This document shows, piece by piece, positions 1 through 8,382 of a DNA stretch of 64,000 nt. This stretch comes from Nocardia sp. BMG51109 (GTDB lineage: Bacteria; Actinomycetota; Actinomycetes; Mycobacteriales; Mycobacteriaceae). Position 1 is the first letter of the stretch; every line of letters begins with the position of its first letter. The notes under the pieces were generated by a model. That model saw only the letters and a program-made list of their open reading frames with translations. It had not been told where the DNA came from and did no database searches. The stretch is taken from assembly GCF_000526215.1 (NCBI RefSeq), contig NZ_JAFQ01000004.1, positions 682,001-746,000 of the forward strand, in the 5' to 3' direction. Position numbers and translations under genes: made by a program.

Positions 1-569
1 TCGCGGTGGCGATCGGCCTGATCGTCGGTACCGGACTCGGGCTGGTCGCCGCCTACTTCGGGCGCCTCGTGGACAGCGCCGTCGGACGAATCGTGGACGT
101 GCTGCTCTCGATTCCCACCTTGCTGCTGTCCATCACGATCATCGTTGCGTTGGGCTTCGGAACGGTGAATGCCGCTGTTGCCGTGGGTATTTCGTCGGTC
201 GCGGTATTCGCCCGGCTGGCCCGTTCCGAGGTGCTGGCGATCCGGCACCTGCCGTTCGTGGAGGCCGGTGAGCACATGGGGGCCGGACATCTGCGGCTGC
301 TGTTCCGGCACGTGCTGCCCAACTCCTATTCGGCCGTACTCTCGCTCGCCGCACTGCAATTCGGGACCGCGATCCTGGCCATCGCCTCGCTGAGCTTCCT
401 CGGCTACGGTGCGCAGCCGCCCGATCCCGAATGGGGCCTGCTCATTTCGGAGGGCCGCAACTACATCAACTCGCAGCCCACCCTGGTGCTGTTTCCCTCC
501 CTCGCGATCGTGCTCGCCGTGCTGACCCTGAGCAGGCTCGCCCACCTCATCCGAAGGAAGGTCGGCTGA
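1..569 (+). CDS. ABC transporter permease, DppC/OppC type (5' end missing)
   Basis: Inner-membrane permease of an oligopeptide/nickel-type ABC importer. The reading frame is open from the first bases, so the N-terminus lies outside the window and about 188 residues remain. Several hydrophobic membrane segments are visible. The cytoplasmic EAA-type loop that docks on the ATPase is clear (EAGEHMGAGHLR followed by RHVLPNS, encoded near 260-325), as is the SFLGYGAQPPDPEWG segment typical of DppC proteins. The stop is followed two bases later by the ATPase start, so the genes form one operon. Substrate cannot be read from this subunit. The downstream luciferase-like enzymes suggest an organosulfur or chelate compound (inference). 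Confidence 0.88.
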   Translation, partial: AVAIGLIVGTGLGLVAAYFGRLVDSAVGRIVDVLLSIPTLLLSITIIVALGFGTVNAAVAVGISSVAVFARLARSEVLAIRHLPFVEAGEHMGAGHLRLLFRHVLPNSYSAVLSLAALQFGTAILAIASLSFLGYGAQPPDPEWGLLISEGRNYINSQPTLVLFPSLAIVLAVLTLSRLAHLIRRKVG

Positions 570-571
570 CC

Positions 572-2182
572 ATGACGAAATCGAGTCCGCTGCTGGCCGT
601 GTCGCATCTCGATGTCGGTTACGGCGAGCGCGGCGCGCCCGTGGTGTCGGACGTGAGCTTCACCGTCGAGCGCGGTGACGTCGTCGCGATCGTCGGGCAG
701 TCCGGATCGGGAAAATCGACCATTGCCCGCGCCGTCCTCGGACTCCTTCCCGAGGGCGGGCACATCATCGGCGGCAGCGTGCATCTCGACGGTGTGGACG
801 TCACCCGGTTCGGCCGGCGGCAGTGGCGCGAAAAGCGCGGCCGCACCGTGGGATTCGTGCCACAGGATCCGCTCGGGTCGCTCGATCCGTTGAAACGGGT
901 GGGCGCTCAGGTCGCGGAGGTCCTCGTCACCCACGGCATCGAAGGATCGCGGGCGGCGCATCGGCGTGCGGTCGAACTGCTCGACCGCGTCGGGATCGAG
1001 GCGCCGGAGGAACGCGCGCGGTACTACCCGCATCAATTGTCGGGTGGGCAGCAGCAGCGCGTGCTGATCGCGATCGCCATCGCCGCGGACCCCGATCTGC
1101 TCATCGCCGACGAGCCGACCTCGGCGCTCGATGTCACCGTGCAGCGCCGGATCCTGGATCTGCTCGACGATCTGCGCCGGGAGCGCGGTCTCGGGATCGT
1201 CTTCATCACCCACGACCTCGCGCTCGCGGAGAATCACAGCAACCGGGTCGTGGTGCTGTCGGACGGCGTCGTTCGCGAATCCGGTGCGACCGGCGACGTA
1301 TTGCGCTTTCCCACCGACGATTACACGCGGCAGCTGATCAGCGACGCTCCCGCGCTGTCCCCGGACAAGTACGCACGGCCCGCACCGCCGTCCCGTGGCC
1401 GGCCGGTGCTGGAGGTTCGCGATCTCACCAAGTCGTACCACGCCGGTGTCCGCGTGCTGAACGGCGTGAGCTTCGCGGTGCGGGCGGGTTCGGTGCATGC
1501 GCTGGTCGGTGCGTCCGGTTCCGGCAAGACGACCGTGGCGCGGGCGCTCGCCGGGCTCACCACGTTCGACTCCGGCTCGGTGATCATCGAAGGCGCACAA
1601 TTGGATTCGCGGGCATGGGCGACACCGAAGCGGCGCCGGGAACGCTCCCGCATCCTGCACCTGGTCCAGCAGAATCCGCTCGCGGCGCTCGACCCGCGGC
1701 TGCCGATCGCCGAGGCCGTCGCCGAACCGCTGACGATCCACCGCATCGGAAACCGCCGCTCCCGCCGGGCGGAAGCCCTTGCGGCACTGGAGCGAGTCGG
1801 GCTGCCGCCGGAGATCGGCACGCGCACACCCGATGAGGTGTCCGGCGGCCAGCGGCAGCGGGTCGTGCTCGCGCGGGCGCTGATCGCCGGGCCGCGCATC
1901 CTGGTGCTCGACGAGCCGACCTCGGCGCTGGACGTCACGGTGCAGGCACTGACCATCGACCTGCTGCTCGAATTGCAGCGTGACCTCGGGCTCACGTTCC
2001 TGTTCATCTCCCACGATCTCGCGCTGGTCCGCCAGATCGCCGACGATGTCAGCGTGCTGCGGGGCGGCGTGCTCGTCGAGAGCGGGCCGGTCCGCGAGGT
2101 ATTCGCCGCTCCCACAGCCGAATACACGCGGCGGCTGCTCGATGCCGTCCCCGGCTCCGATGTGGTGGTGAATGCAGCATGA
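572..2182 (+). CDS. ABC transporter ATP-binding protein, DppD-DppF double-ATPase fusion
   Basis: Energises the peptide/nickel-type importer. The 536-residue chain contains two complete ABC cassettes, replacing separate DppD and DppF subunits. Cassette 1 has Walker A GQSGSGKST (about 42-50), signature LSGGQQQR (about 155) and Walker B LLIADEP (about 175). Cassette 2 has Walker A GASGSGKTT (about 313), signature VSGGQRQR (about 423) and Walker B ILVLDEP (about 442). ATG 572 is chosen because it follows the permease stop by two bases with AGGAAGG upstream; a longer in-frame extension would overlap the permease. The stop overlaps the next start (ATGA), indicating translational coupling. Confidence 0.93.
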   Translation: MTKSSPLLAVSHLDVGYGERGAPVVSDVSFTVERGDVVAIVGQSGSGKSTIARAVLGLLPEGGHIIGGSVHLDGVDVTRFGRRQWREKRGRTVGFVPQDPLGSLDPLKRVGAQVAEVLVTHGIEGSRAAHRRAVELLDRVGIEAPEERARYYPHQLSGGQQQRVLIAIAIAADPDLLIADEPTSALDVTVQRRILDLLDDLRRERGLGIVFITHDLALAENHSNRVVVLSDGVVRESGATGDVLRFPTDDYTRQLISDAPALSPDKYARPAPPSRGRPVLEVRDLTKSYHAGVRVLNGVSFAVRAGSVHALVGASGSGKTTVARALAGLTTFDSGSVIIEGAQLDSRAWATPKRRRERSRILHLVQQNPLAALDPRLPIAEAVAEPLTIHRIGNRRSRRAEALAALERVGLPPEIGTRTPDEVSGGQRQRVVLARALIAGPRILVLDEPTSALDVTVQALTIDLLLELQRDLGLTFLFISHDLALVRQIADDVSVLRGGVLVESGPVREVFAAPTAEYTRRLLDAVPGSDVVVNAA

Positions 2183-3801
2183 GACCGCTCGGAGTCGCGG
2201 CCGCGGCCCTCGCCGCCGTCACGATCGCCGGCTGCTCCGTCGCCGACGAGACCGATCGGCCCGGCACGCCCGGCCGCGGTGGCCATCTCACCTATCTCGA
2301 CGCCGAGGCCCTGGCCTCGATGCAGATCCAGGTCAGCTACTGGCAGAACAGCCTGCCCAAGGACCAGGTGCTGGACCGGCTCGTCTACCAGGATCCGAAG
2401 ACGTTCCGGTTCGTGCCGTGGATCGCCGAGAAATGGACCGTCGACGAGTCGGGCCGGGTGTATCGGTTCACCATCCGCGACGGCGTGAGCTACAGCAATG
2501 GGCAACCGCTGGACGCCGATTCGGTCAAGCGCAACCTCGACTGGCAGTTCGACGGCGACAAGGCCAAGGGCATCACCCGCAACCCCACCTTCCCCGACGC
2601 CGGCACCGTCACCGCCGACAACGCCACCCGCACGGTGACGGTGACGCTCGACGAACCCTATGCCCCGTTCATCCCCGTACTGTCGGTCAACACCGCCGGG
2701 CTCGTCGCCGACCGGACCATCGACGCGTCCAAGGAGGCCCAGTCGGTGCCGACCAACATGATCGGGTCGGGCCCGTTCTACGTCGAATCCGAAGTGCCGG
2801 ACAAGAAGGTGGTGCTCGCCAAGCGGCGCGGCTACAACTGGGCCCCGGCGACCGCACCGCATCAGGGCGAGGCGTATCTGGACACGGTCACGATCATTCC
2901 GGTCAAGGAGGACAGCGTCCGGGTGGGTGCCCTGCGTGCCGGACAGGCGGACGCCATTCGCTACGCCCAGCCACCGGACGAAAAGCTGTTGCGCCGAGAG
3001 GGTTTCGACGTACGCGGGCTGCGCACGCCGGGGCTGGCCAACACTCTGGATGTCCGGCAGACCGCGCCGTTCCTCCGGGATGTCAACGTGCGCAAGGCCA
3101 TCGGCTACGGCATCGACCGACAGCAGATCCTCGACACCCTGTACACCGACAACTGGCGGGCCGCGCAGAACATCGTCACCCGCAACTTCCCCGGCTACGC
3201 CGACCGTTCGGACGTGGTGCGATACGACCCGCAGCAGGCCGGACGACTGCTGGACGACTCCGGGTGGGTTTCGCGGGACGGCGAGGGCTACCGCACCAAG
3301 GACGGTCAGCGCCTGTCGGTCCTGATCTACGTAGACGTCTACGACCACACGGCGCGGCCGATGTACGAGCTGATCCAGCGGCAACTGCGCCGGGTCGGCA
3401 TCGATCTGGAGGTGCGGCAGACGGACTTCGCCAACTATCCGTCGGCCAGCGTCCAGGACGCGGTCGGCCTGCGCCGCAACGGCTGGCCGTGCCCCGACCC
3501 GGTTCGACTGTGGCAGAACTACGACAGCAAGGGCGGCGACCTGTACGCGCTGAAAGGCAGCGATCCCGCCATCGATCGGCTGTTGCGGGCCCAGCTGGTC
3601 GAGAACGATCCGCGGCGGCGCGCGGAACTCGTGCGCGAATACACCAACTACGTCATCGACAACGCCTACACCATTCCGCTGTTGGAGGATACGCAGATCT
3701 TCGGCGTCGCACCGCGCGTGCGGGGCCTCGCCAACGCCGCGAACTCGGTGCCCTGGTTCTACGACACATGGATCGACGACGGATCGGGAGGGCGCGGCTG
3801 A
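2179..3801 (+). CDS. ABC transporter substrate-binding lipoprotein (SBP family 5)
   Basis: Extracellular solute receptor for the importer, 540 residues, the normal family 5 size. The N-terminus is a lipoprotein signal with lipobox IAGC and acylated Cys19. Family features include DRLVYQDPKTFRFVPWIAEKW near the start and the conserved stretch around FLRDVNVRKAIGYGIDR near residue 305. The start overlaps the ATPase stop by four bases (ATGA). The stop at 3799-3801 is followed by C and an ATG for a 34-residue ORF. Family 5 receptors bind peptides, nickel, opines or thiol compounds; the neighbours suggest a sulfur-containing ligand, but nothing in the sequence fixes it. Confidence 0.92.
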   Translation: MRPLGVAAAALAAVTIAGCSVADETDRPGTPGRGGHLTYLDAEALASMQIQVSYWQNSLPKDQVLDRLVYQDPKTFRFVPWIAEKWTVDESGRVYRFTIRDGVSYSNGQPLDADSVKRNLDWQFDGDKAKGITRNPTFPDAGTVTADNATRTVTVTLDEPYAPFIPVLSVNTAGLVADRTIDASKEAQSVPTNMIGSGPFYVESEVPDKKVVLAKRRGYNWAPATAPHQGEAYLDTVTIIPVKEDSVRVGALRAGQADAIRYAQPPDEKLLRREGFDVRGLRTPGLANTLDVRQTAPFLRDVNVRKAIGYGIDRQQILDTLYTDNWRAAQNIVTRNFPGYADRSDVVRYDPQQAGRLLDDSGWVSRDGEGYRTKDGQRLSVLIYVDVYDHTARPMYELIQRQLRRVGIDLEVRQTDFANYPSASVQDAVGLRRNGWPCPDPVRLWQNYDSKGGDLYALKGSDPAIDRLLRAQLVENDPRRRAELVREYTNYVIDNAYTIPLLEDTQIFGVAPRVRGLANAANSVPWFYDTWIDDGSGGRG

Positions 3802-3802
3802 C

Positions 3803-3907
3803 ATGGCGAATCCCGTTGCCGAGGTGGGCCTCCCGGGCACCGCCGACATCCTGAGCCCCGATTCCCACAACCCGCGGATCGGCGACCGATCCGGAGAACA
3901 GGACTGA
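3803..3907 (+). CDS. Possible 34-residue small protein between SBP and flavin oxidoreductase
   Basis: A short ORF starts one base after the SBP stop and ends one base before the next gene, so both junctions read CTGACATG. This suggests translation by coupling or reinitiation. The peptide begins MANPVAEVGLPGTADIL, is polar and acidic towards the C-terminus (GDRSGEQD), and has no membrane segment or signal peptide. I do not recognise a family. It could be a real small protein of the oxidoreductase operon or simply a spacer that keeps ribosomes moving. The exact tiling favours translation. Confidence 0.45.
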   Translation: MANPVAEVGLPGTADILSPDSHNPRIGDRSGEQD

Positions 3908-3908
3908 C

Positions 3909-4859
3909 ATGCCCCTCGTCATCGGAGTCGATATTCCGGATCACCAACTCGCTCGGTCGCTGGACGACGGCTTCGGCCGGGTGCCCGAGTTGCTCGACGC
4001 GGCCGGCGTCGGCTATGTCGTGTTCGGGACGGACCGGTCCGAACCTGCCGGGCCGTCGTTGAACCCCGTGCTCCTCGGCACCGTATTCGCCCGCCGCACA
4101 ACCGGACTCGGCATCGTTGCCGCGGCCGCGCCGCAGCGTGACCATCCGTTCAACCTCGCCCGCCGCATCGCCTCACTCGACCATATTTCCGGCGGTCGGG
4201 CCGGGTGGCTCGCGCTACGGGCCGATCACGGCATCGCGCTGGGTGCTCCGGAGCAGGGCAGTTGGGCCGCGCCCGGCACACCTACCGAAGCTCCCCTGCT
4301 CGCCGATGCCGTGAGAGCGGCGCGGGCACTGTGGCGTACCTGGCCGATCGAATCGCTCACCACGGAGGTTCCCGCGCGGCGACCGCCGGAGGCGGAGATC
4401 CGCTATGCCGACCACACAGGGGTTTTCGCTACGACCGGTCCGCTGAACGTGCCCACGACTCCGCAGGGTGAGCCGATTGTGCTGTGGGACTATCGAACCG
4501 GTGATGCCCGGAACGCCGGTACGGCCGATGTCGCCTTCCTGTCCGACCGCGACCACGTCGCCGCGGTGACCGAGCTGCCGGACACCGTGGCCGGGCACGT
4601 GCGGTTCGACGGCCGTGATCCCCGATTGCGTTCGCGGATCGAGCAATTGGCGGCCGAATCGGGAAGCGTATCGGGCGTGCTGATCCGGCTCGATCTCGCC
4701 GATCTGCGCGGTTTTCTCGATCTCACCCTGCCCGCACTGTCCGACGCCGGAATCGTGCGGCTGCGCACGGCACCCGGAACGCTGCGCGAGCACCTCGGTA
4801 TCGCGCGACGCACCGACCCCGACCCGCTGCGCCTGCGCCCCGTCTTCGCTTCGGCGTGA
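3909..4859 (+). CDS. Luciferase-like (LLM) flavin-dependent oxidoreductase
   Basis: Probable cytosolic flavin-dependent monooxygenase-family protein of 316 residues. The LLM fold is recognised from the conserved core NLARRIASLDHISGGRAGW (near residues 80-98), which matches the LDxLSxGR motif of NtaA/SnaA/DszA relatives. It is shorter than usual (relatives are about 350-450) and its second half diverges, so catalytic competence is uncertain. It may act with the full-length paralogue immediately downstream, as two-LLM operons next to ABC importers often do in sulfonate, nitrilotriacetate or thioether degradation. Its stop lies 11 bases before the next ATG. Confidence 0.75.
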   Translation: MPLVIGVDIPDHQLARSLDDGFGRVPELLDAAGVGYVVFGTDRSEPAGPSLNPVLLGTVFARRTTGLGIVAAAAPQRDHPFNLARRIASLDHISGGRAGWLALRADHGIALGAPEQGSWAAPGTPTEAPLLADAVRAARALWRTWPIESLTTEVPARRPPEAEIRYADHTGVFATTGPLNVPTTPQGEPIVLWDYRTGDARNAGTADVAFLSDRDHVAAVTELPDTVAGHVRFDGRDPRLRSRIEQLAAESGSVSGVLIRLDLADLRGFLDLTLPALSDAGIVRLRTAPGTLREHLGIARRTDPDPLRLRPVFASA

Positions 4860-4870
4860 AGGAGTTCGCC

Positions 4871-6172
4871 ATGAGCCGTGAACACGTCATCCTCAACATC
4901 AACGTCCTGGACTTCGGGATCAGCCCGGTTGCCTGGCGGCTGTCCGGCCTGCCGAAGACCGCCAACACCACCGGCGACTACTTCGCCGACATCGCCCGCA
5001 TCGCCGAGCGCGGAACGCTCGACGCATACTTCCTGGCCGACAATCCCGCCATCCGGGAGGACCCGCTGCGCAAGCCGGGACAGCGGGCGCTCGAACCCAC
5101 CACCATTCTCACCACCGTCGCGGCCGCCACCAGCCACATCGGGCTCATCGGCACGCTGTCCACCACCTTCAACGATCCGGTGGAACTCGCCGAGCGCCTC
5201 CTGACGCTGGATCATCTCAGCGGCGGGCGCGCGGCCTGGAACGCGGTCACCACCTACAACCCGCTGGCCGGAGGGAACTTCGGCCTCGACGCCAACCCGG
5301 ACCGGGCGTCCCGTTACCGGCGCGCGGACGAGTTCGTCGATGTGGTGCTGGCGCTATGGCAGGCGGCCATCGATGGGCGCGACATCACCCACCACGGCGA
5401 ATTCTTCTCTCTCGCAGGCCGGCTCCCGCTCGGCGCCTCGCCGCAGGGGCACCCGCTGATCGTGCAGGCCGGCGGGTCACCCCAGGGACGAGATCTCGCC
5501 GGCCGCACCGCCAACGCCGTCTTCACCGCCGAATGGACGCTCGCTGCCGGACTCGAACACTACGAGCAGGTCAAACAGGTAGCCGCCCGGCACGGCCGCC
5601 CCCGCAGCGACATCGCCATCCTGCCCGGCCTGATCACCACCATCGGCAGCACCGAAGCCGAAGCGGCCGAACGCTATCGGACGGCTCACGAACTCCAGGA
5701 ACCCCACCAGGAACTCACCGCCCTCGGCACGGCCCTGGGCGCCGACCTGACCGCCTACCCGATCGACGCGCCGTTCCCCCAAGATCTCCTGGCCGACCCG
5801 CACGACTCCAACACCTTCACCGCCTCACTCGGCTTCCGCGAATCCCTCGTCCGCGCAATCCGAGACCGCCTCTCCGCGAAGGGAACTCACTACACCTTGC
5901 GTGACGCGGTACTCGAGTTCGGCCTGGGCGGTCACCGCCGCATCATCGGCACCCCCGAACAGGTAGCCGACACCATCGAGGAGTGGTTCCGTACCGGCGC
6001 TGCAGACGGTTTCAACCTCATGCCCGACACCTTCCCCGCCGGATTGGAAATCTTCGTCGACGAGGTCGTCCCAATCCTCCGCCACCGCGGCCTGTTCCGC
6101 CACGAATACACCGAGCCGACCCTCCGCGAACGCTACGGAATCACCCCGGCCCGCACCCACACCGCGGCATAG
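4871..6172 (+). CDS. LLM flavin monooxygenase, NtaA/SnaA/DszA family
   Basis: A 433-residue FMNH2-dependent monooxygenase of the nitrilotriacetate/pristinamycin/dibenzothiophene-sulfone type. Visible motifs are ISPVAWRL near the N-terminus, the signature LLTLDHLSGGRAAWNAVTTY (about 110-130), RYRRADEFVDV, and PLIVQAGGSPQGRDLAGRTA. Its length is normal for the family. ATG 4871 is preferred over the in-frame GTG at 4856 because AAGGAG lies six bases upstream. It is the last gene of the importer operon and needs a flavin reductase, which is not encoded nearby. Family members oxidatively cleave C-N or C-S bonds; the transporter context favours an imported small organic substrate. Confidence 0.88.
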   Translation: MSREHVILNINVLDFGISPVAWRLSGLPKTANTTGDYFADIARIAERGTLDAYFLADNPAIREDPLRKPGQRALEPTTILTTVAAATSHIGLIGTLSTTFNDPVELAERLLTLDHLSGGRAAWNAVTTYNPLAGGNFGLDANPDRASRYRRADEFVDVVLALWQAAIDGRDITHHGEFFSLAGRLPLGASPQGHPLIVQAGGSPQGRDLAGRTANAVFTAEWTLAAGLEHYEQVKQVAARHGRPRSDIAILPGLITTIGSTEAEAAERYRTAHELQEPHQELTALGTALGADLTAYPIDAPFPQDLLADPHDSNTFTASLGFRESLVRAIRDRLSAKGTHYTLRDAVLEFGLGGHRRIIGTPEQVADTIEEWFRTGAADGFNLMPDTFPAGLEIFVDEVVPILRHRGLFRHEYTEPTLRERYGITPARTHTAA

Positions 6173-6263
6173 TTCGAGGAACCGGGTGATCCGATTTCCC
6201 GGAACGGTGAGGACTCGGTCCACGATCATGTGCACGACACCTGTCGTGATTTGCCACCGCGTG

Positions 6264-6337
6264 GGTCCGCGGGCACCGGTCCATCGAGAACAGCCTGCAA
6301 AGCGGTGCACACCGGCTCGAATCCTGTTGCGGCCTCA
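6264..6337 (+). other. Degenerate tRNA-Cys-like sequence
   Basis: The 3' half looks like a tRNA. An anticodon loop CTGCAAA (6295-6301, anticodon GCA) has a 4-of-5 paired stem (6290-6294 with 6302-6306). A T-loop CTCGAAT (6316-6322) has a 4-of-5 paired stem. A six-pair acceptor can form between 6264-6270 (with one bulged T) and 6329-6334. No D-stem is evident and no encoded CCA end is present. This is more likely a tRNA relic than a functional gene, and chance similarity is possible. Confidence 0.3.
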
Positions 6338-6367
6338 GGAGAATCCCTCCGCTGCGGAGTCACCGCT

Positions 6368-7270
6368 TCACCCCAGAGGGAATGTCACTCCGGTGAGTTC
6401 TTCGGATACGGTCCACAGGCGCTGCTGGACGGCCCTGTCGTGGGAGTCGGGGCTGGAGGTGACCAGCTTCGGATATCCCCGGACCTGGCCCCGGTTGCCG
6501 GGACCGTAGTACTGGCCGCCGGTGACGGCCGGATCGGTGGCGGCGCGCAGGGTGGGCAGGGCGCCCATCTCGGCCGTCTGGGTGATCAGCGGCACGAGCA
6601 AGGTGACGGGCACCCGAAGCGCGGCGGGCGTGTTGCGCATGAGTTCGGTGTTGGCCCCGCCGGGATGAGCGGCCACCGCGACCGTGGTGCCGTGCGGTGC
6701 GAGCCGACGCTGCAGTTCGTACGTGAACATCAGGTTGGCGAGCTTGGACTGGCCGTAGGCGCCGACGCGGCTGTACGAGCGCTCCCACTGCAGGTCGTCG
6801 AAGTGGATGGCGGCCCGGATGCGGTGGCCGGTGCTGCTGACCGTGACGACGCGCGAGCCGGGGACGGGCAGGAGCCGGTCCAGCAGCAGGCCGGTGAGGG
6901 CGAAGTGGCCGAGGTGGTTGGTGCCGAACTGCAGCTCGAAGCCGTCGGCGGTGGTCTGCTTCGGCGTGTACATCACGCCGGCGTTGTTGATCAGAAGGTC
7001 GATGCGCGGGTGGGTGGCGCGCAGGTCGGCCGCCGCGGACCGGATCGAATCCAGGGAGGTCAGGTCCAGGGCCTGGACGGTGACGTCGCCGGTCATGCGG
7101 GCGGCTGCCTGCTTGCCCTTCTCGACGTCGCGGACGGCCAGGACCACCGCCGCCCCGCGCGCGGCGAGCATCCGGGCGGTCTCGAAGCCCAGTCCGGTGT
7201 TGGCGCCGGTCACGATCGCCACTCGGCCGTGCTGATCGGGGATGTGTTGCTCGGTCCAGTTGCCGCTCAT
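6368..7270 (-). CDS. Short-chain dehydrogenase/reductase (SDR)
   Basis: NAD(P)-dependent oxidoreductase of 300 residues. The Rossmann dinucleotide motif TGANTGLG is at residues 21-28, NNAGVMY follows near 92, and the catalytic SST/YGQSK pair is present. This arrangement resembles retinol dehydrogenase or protochlorophyllide-reductase-like SDRs common in actinomycetes; the substrate is unknown. GGAG lies six bases before the ATG. It is transcribed divergently from a TetR regulator across a 100-bp spacer holding three matching operators, so it is the probable repressed target and may detoxify the effector sensed by TetR. Confidence 0.88.
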   Translation of the reverse strand: MSGNWTEQHIPDQHGRVAIVTGANTGLGFETARMLAARGAAVVLAVRDVEKGKQAAARMTGDVTVQALDLTSLDSIRSAAADLRATHPRIDLLINNAGVMYTPKQTTADGFELQFGTNHLGHFALTGLLLDRLLPVPGSRVVTVSSTGHRIRAAIHFDDLQWERSYSRVGAYGQSKLANLMFTYELQRRLAPHGTTVAVAAHPGGANTELMRNTPAALRVPVTLLVPLITQTAEMGALPTLRAATDPAVTGGQYYGPGNRGQVRGYPKLVTSSPDSHDRAVQQRLWTVSEELTGVTFPLG

Positions 7271-7284
7271 GGCGCGCTCCTAAG

Positions 7285-7352
7285 AAACCATCGGTCTGTT
7301 ATCGGTATCAACCTAAGAGACCGGTGGTCTTTTGTCAAGAGTCCGGTGGTCT
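7285..7352. promoter_or_regulatory. Three phased TetR-type operators (AGACC-N3-GGTCT)
   Basis: Three copies of a 13-bp inverted repeat AGACC-N3-GGTCT lie at 7285-7297 (AAACC half), 7318-7330 (perfect arms) and 7340-7352 (AGTCC half). Start-to-start spacings are 33 and 22 bp, whole multiples of a helical turn, so all sites face the same side of the DNA. They fill the spacer between the divergent SDR and TetR genes and probably bind that TetR protein. Confidence 0.7.
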
Positions 7353-7370
7353 TTTAGCTAGTCTGAGGGC

Positions 7371-8036
7371 GTGACATTCCAGCGGGCGCGAAGCGAGGAG
7401 CAGCGGGAGATCCGCCGCCGGGCGATCCTGGACACGGCGGCGGCGATGCTCGACGAGATGCCCGTGGCCGAGGTGAGCCTCAACGAACTCAGTCGGCGGG
7501 TGGGCCTGGCCAAGTCGAACGTCCTGCGATATTTCGAGTCACGCGAGGCGGTGCTGCTCGAACTGCTGGACGACTTCCTGGGAAGATGGCTCGCCGAGCT
7601 GGCGGAGGAGCTGGCCGCGGGCATCGAGGCGGACGCGGCACCGGAAGTGCGGGCGGGCCGGCTGGCCGAGATCCTCAGCCAATCGCTGGCAGACCGGGTG
7701 GTGCTGTGCGACCTCTTCGGCGCGCAGGGCGGCGTCCTCGAGCACAACGTCTCGGTCGAGGTGGTCAAGCGGCACAAGCGTTCCTCCCTCGCCAGGCTCA
7801 CGGCCATGGTCGAACTCGTCCGCCGCCATGTGCCCGAACTCGGCGACGGCGCGCAACTGTTCTGCCTGATGAGCCTCGTCTCGGCCGGCGCCCTGTCGTC
7901 CTACGTCCCGCCCCCGCCCAGCGTCCTCGCCGCCTACGCGGAGGAGCCCGCCCTCGGCGTGCTCCACCTGGACCTACGTGAGGCCCTACGAGCCGCCTTC
8001 ACCGCGGCACTCCTGGGCGTGCTGCCGCGCCCCTGA
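7371..8036 (+). CDS. TetR/AcrR family transcriptional regulator
   Basis: A 221-residue repressor with an N-terminal helix-turn-helix (about residues 34-60, VSLNELSRRVGLAKSNVLRYF) and a divergent C-terminal effector domain. GTG 7371 is selected because a TAGTCT -10 box at 7359-7364 ends six bases upstream and there is no Shine-Dalgarno sequence, which fits a leaderless mRNA. The operator at 7340-7352 lies just upstream of that -10, so autorepression is likely. The divergent SDR gene is the likely second target. Confidence 0.88.
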   Translation: MTFQRARSEEQREIRRRAILDTAAAMLDEMPVAEVSLNELSRRVGLAKSNVLRYFESREAVLLELLDDFLGRWLAELAEELAAGIEADAAPEVRAGRLAEILSQSLADRVVLCDLFGAQGGVLEHNVSVEVVKRHKRSSLARLTAMVELVRRHVPELGDGAQLFCLMSLVSAGALSSYVPPPPSVLAAYAEEPALGVLHLDLREALRAAFTAALLGVLPRP

Positions 8037-8253
8037 ACCTCTTCGCTTGCTCCCGGATCCACACCGGGCAGAGGATGGCCTGCGTCGCGGAGCGCGGTTT
8101 CACCGTGCCAAGGCCCGTCCGCCAGTTGGTCACTGTGGTGGTTTCAAGGCCCAGGAGCGCCGCGAAGTCACGCACCGATCGCCGCATCGCTTCCTGCAAC
8201 GCGGCTGCCTCAAATCCCGTCCATTCCCGCCCTCTGACCATCGCCCCACCCAC
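7999..8253 (-). pseudogene. N-terminal fragment of an XRE/HTH regulator
   Basis: The first 61 residues form a recognisable XRE-type DNA-binding region (ALQEAMRRSVRDFAALLG, then TTTVTNWRTG and VKPRSATQAIL), the N-terminus usual in Nocardia TPR-containing regulators. After residue 61, near 8071, similarity stops. Only an unrelated tail follows before the stop at 7999, which lies inside the 3' end of the convergent TetR gene. The ligand-sensing remainder (normally 350 or more residues) is absent, so this is treated as a truncated gene. Confidence 0.6.
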
Positions 8254-8300
8254 GGTACGTCATCTGACCTGGGCAAACCCATACAGTAGACCCACGGTAC
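8248..8300. repeat. Pair of ACCCACGGTAC direct repeats
   Basis: An exact 11-bp direct repeat occurs at 8248-8258 and 8290-8300, a 42-bp (four-turn) spacing, between the minus-strand HTH fragment start and the plus-strand secreted-protein gene. It could be a regulator site serving the divergent pair. No binding protein is known. Confidence 0.4.
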
Positions 8301-8382
8301 CCCATCACTAGGCACTCGCGAGGAAAACTGCCACAGCGCCAGGCTGAAGGAGCACTATTCGCTGCCTTCAAGGGGGAATCCC

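Noticed and set aside
461..2014. Long minus-strand open frame opposite the double-ATPase gene
   Set aside because: It is antisense to a gene with complete ABC motifs; long shadow frames are expected at this GC content and the translation shows no family motif.
1321..3870. 849-codon minus-strand open frame
   Set aside because: It runs antisense to both the ATPase and the SBP genes, has no recognisable domain, and the sense genes are unmistakable.
6230..7357. 375-codon plus-strand frame covering the SDR gene
   Set aside because: Antisense to the SDR gene, Gly/Arg-rich, and it runs through the operator region.
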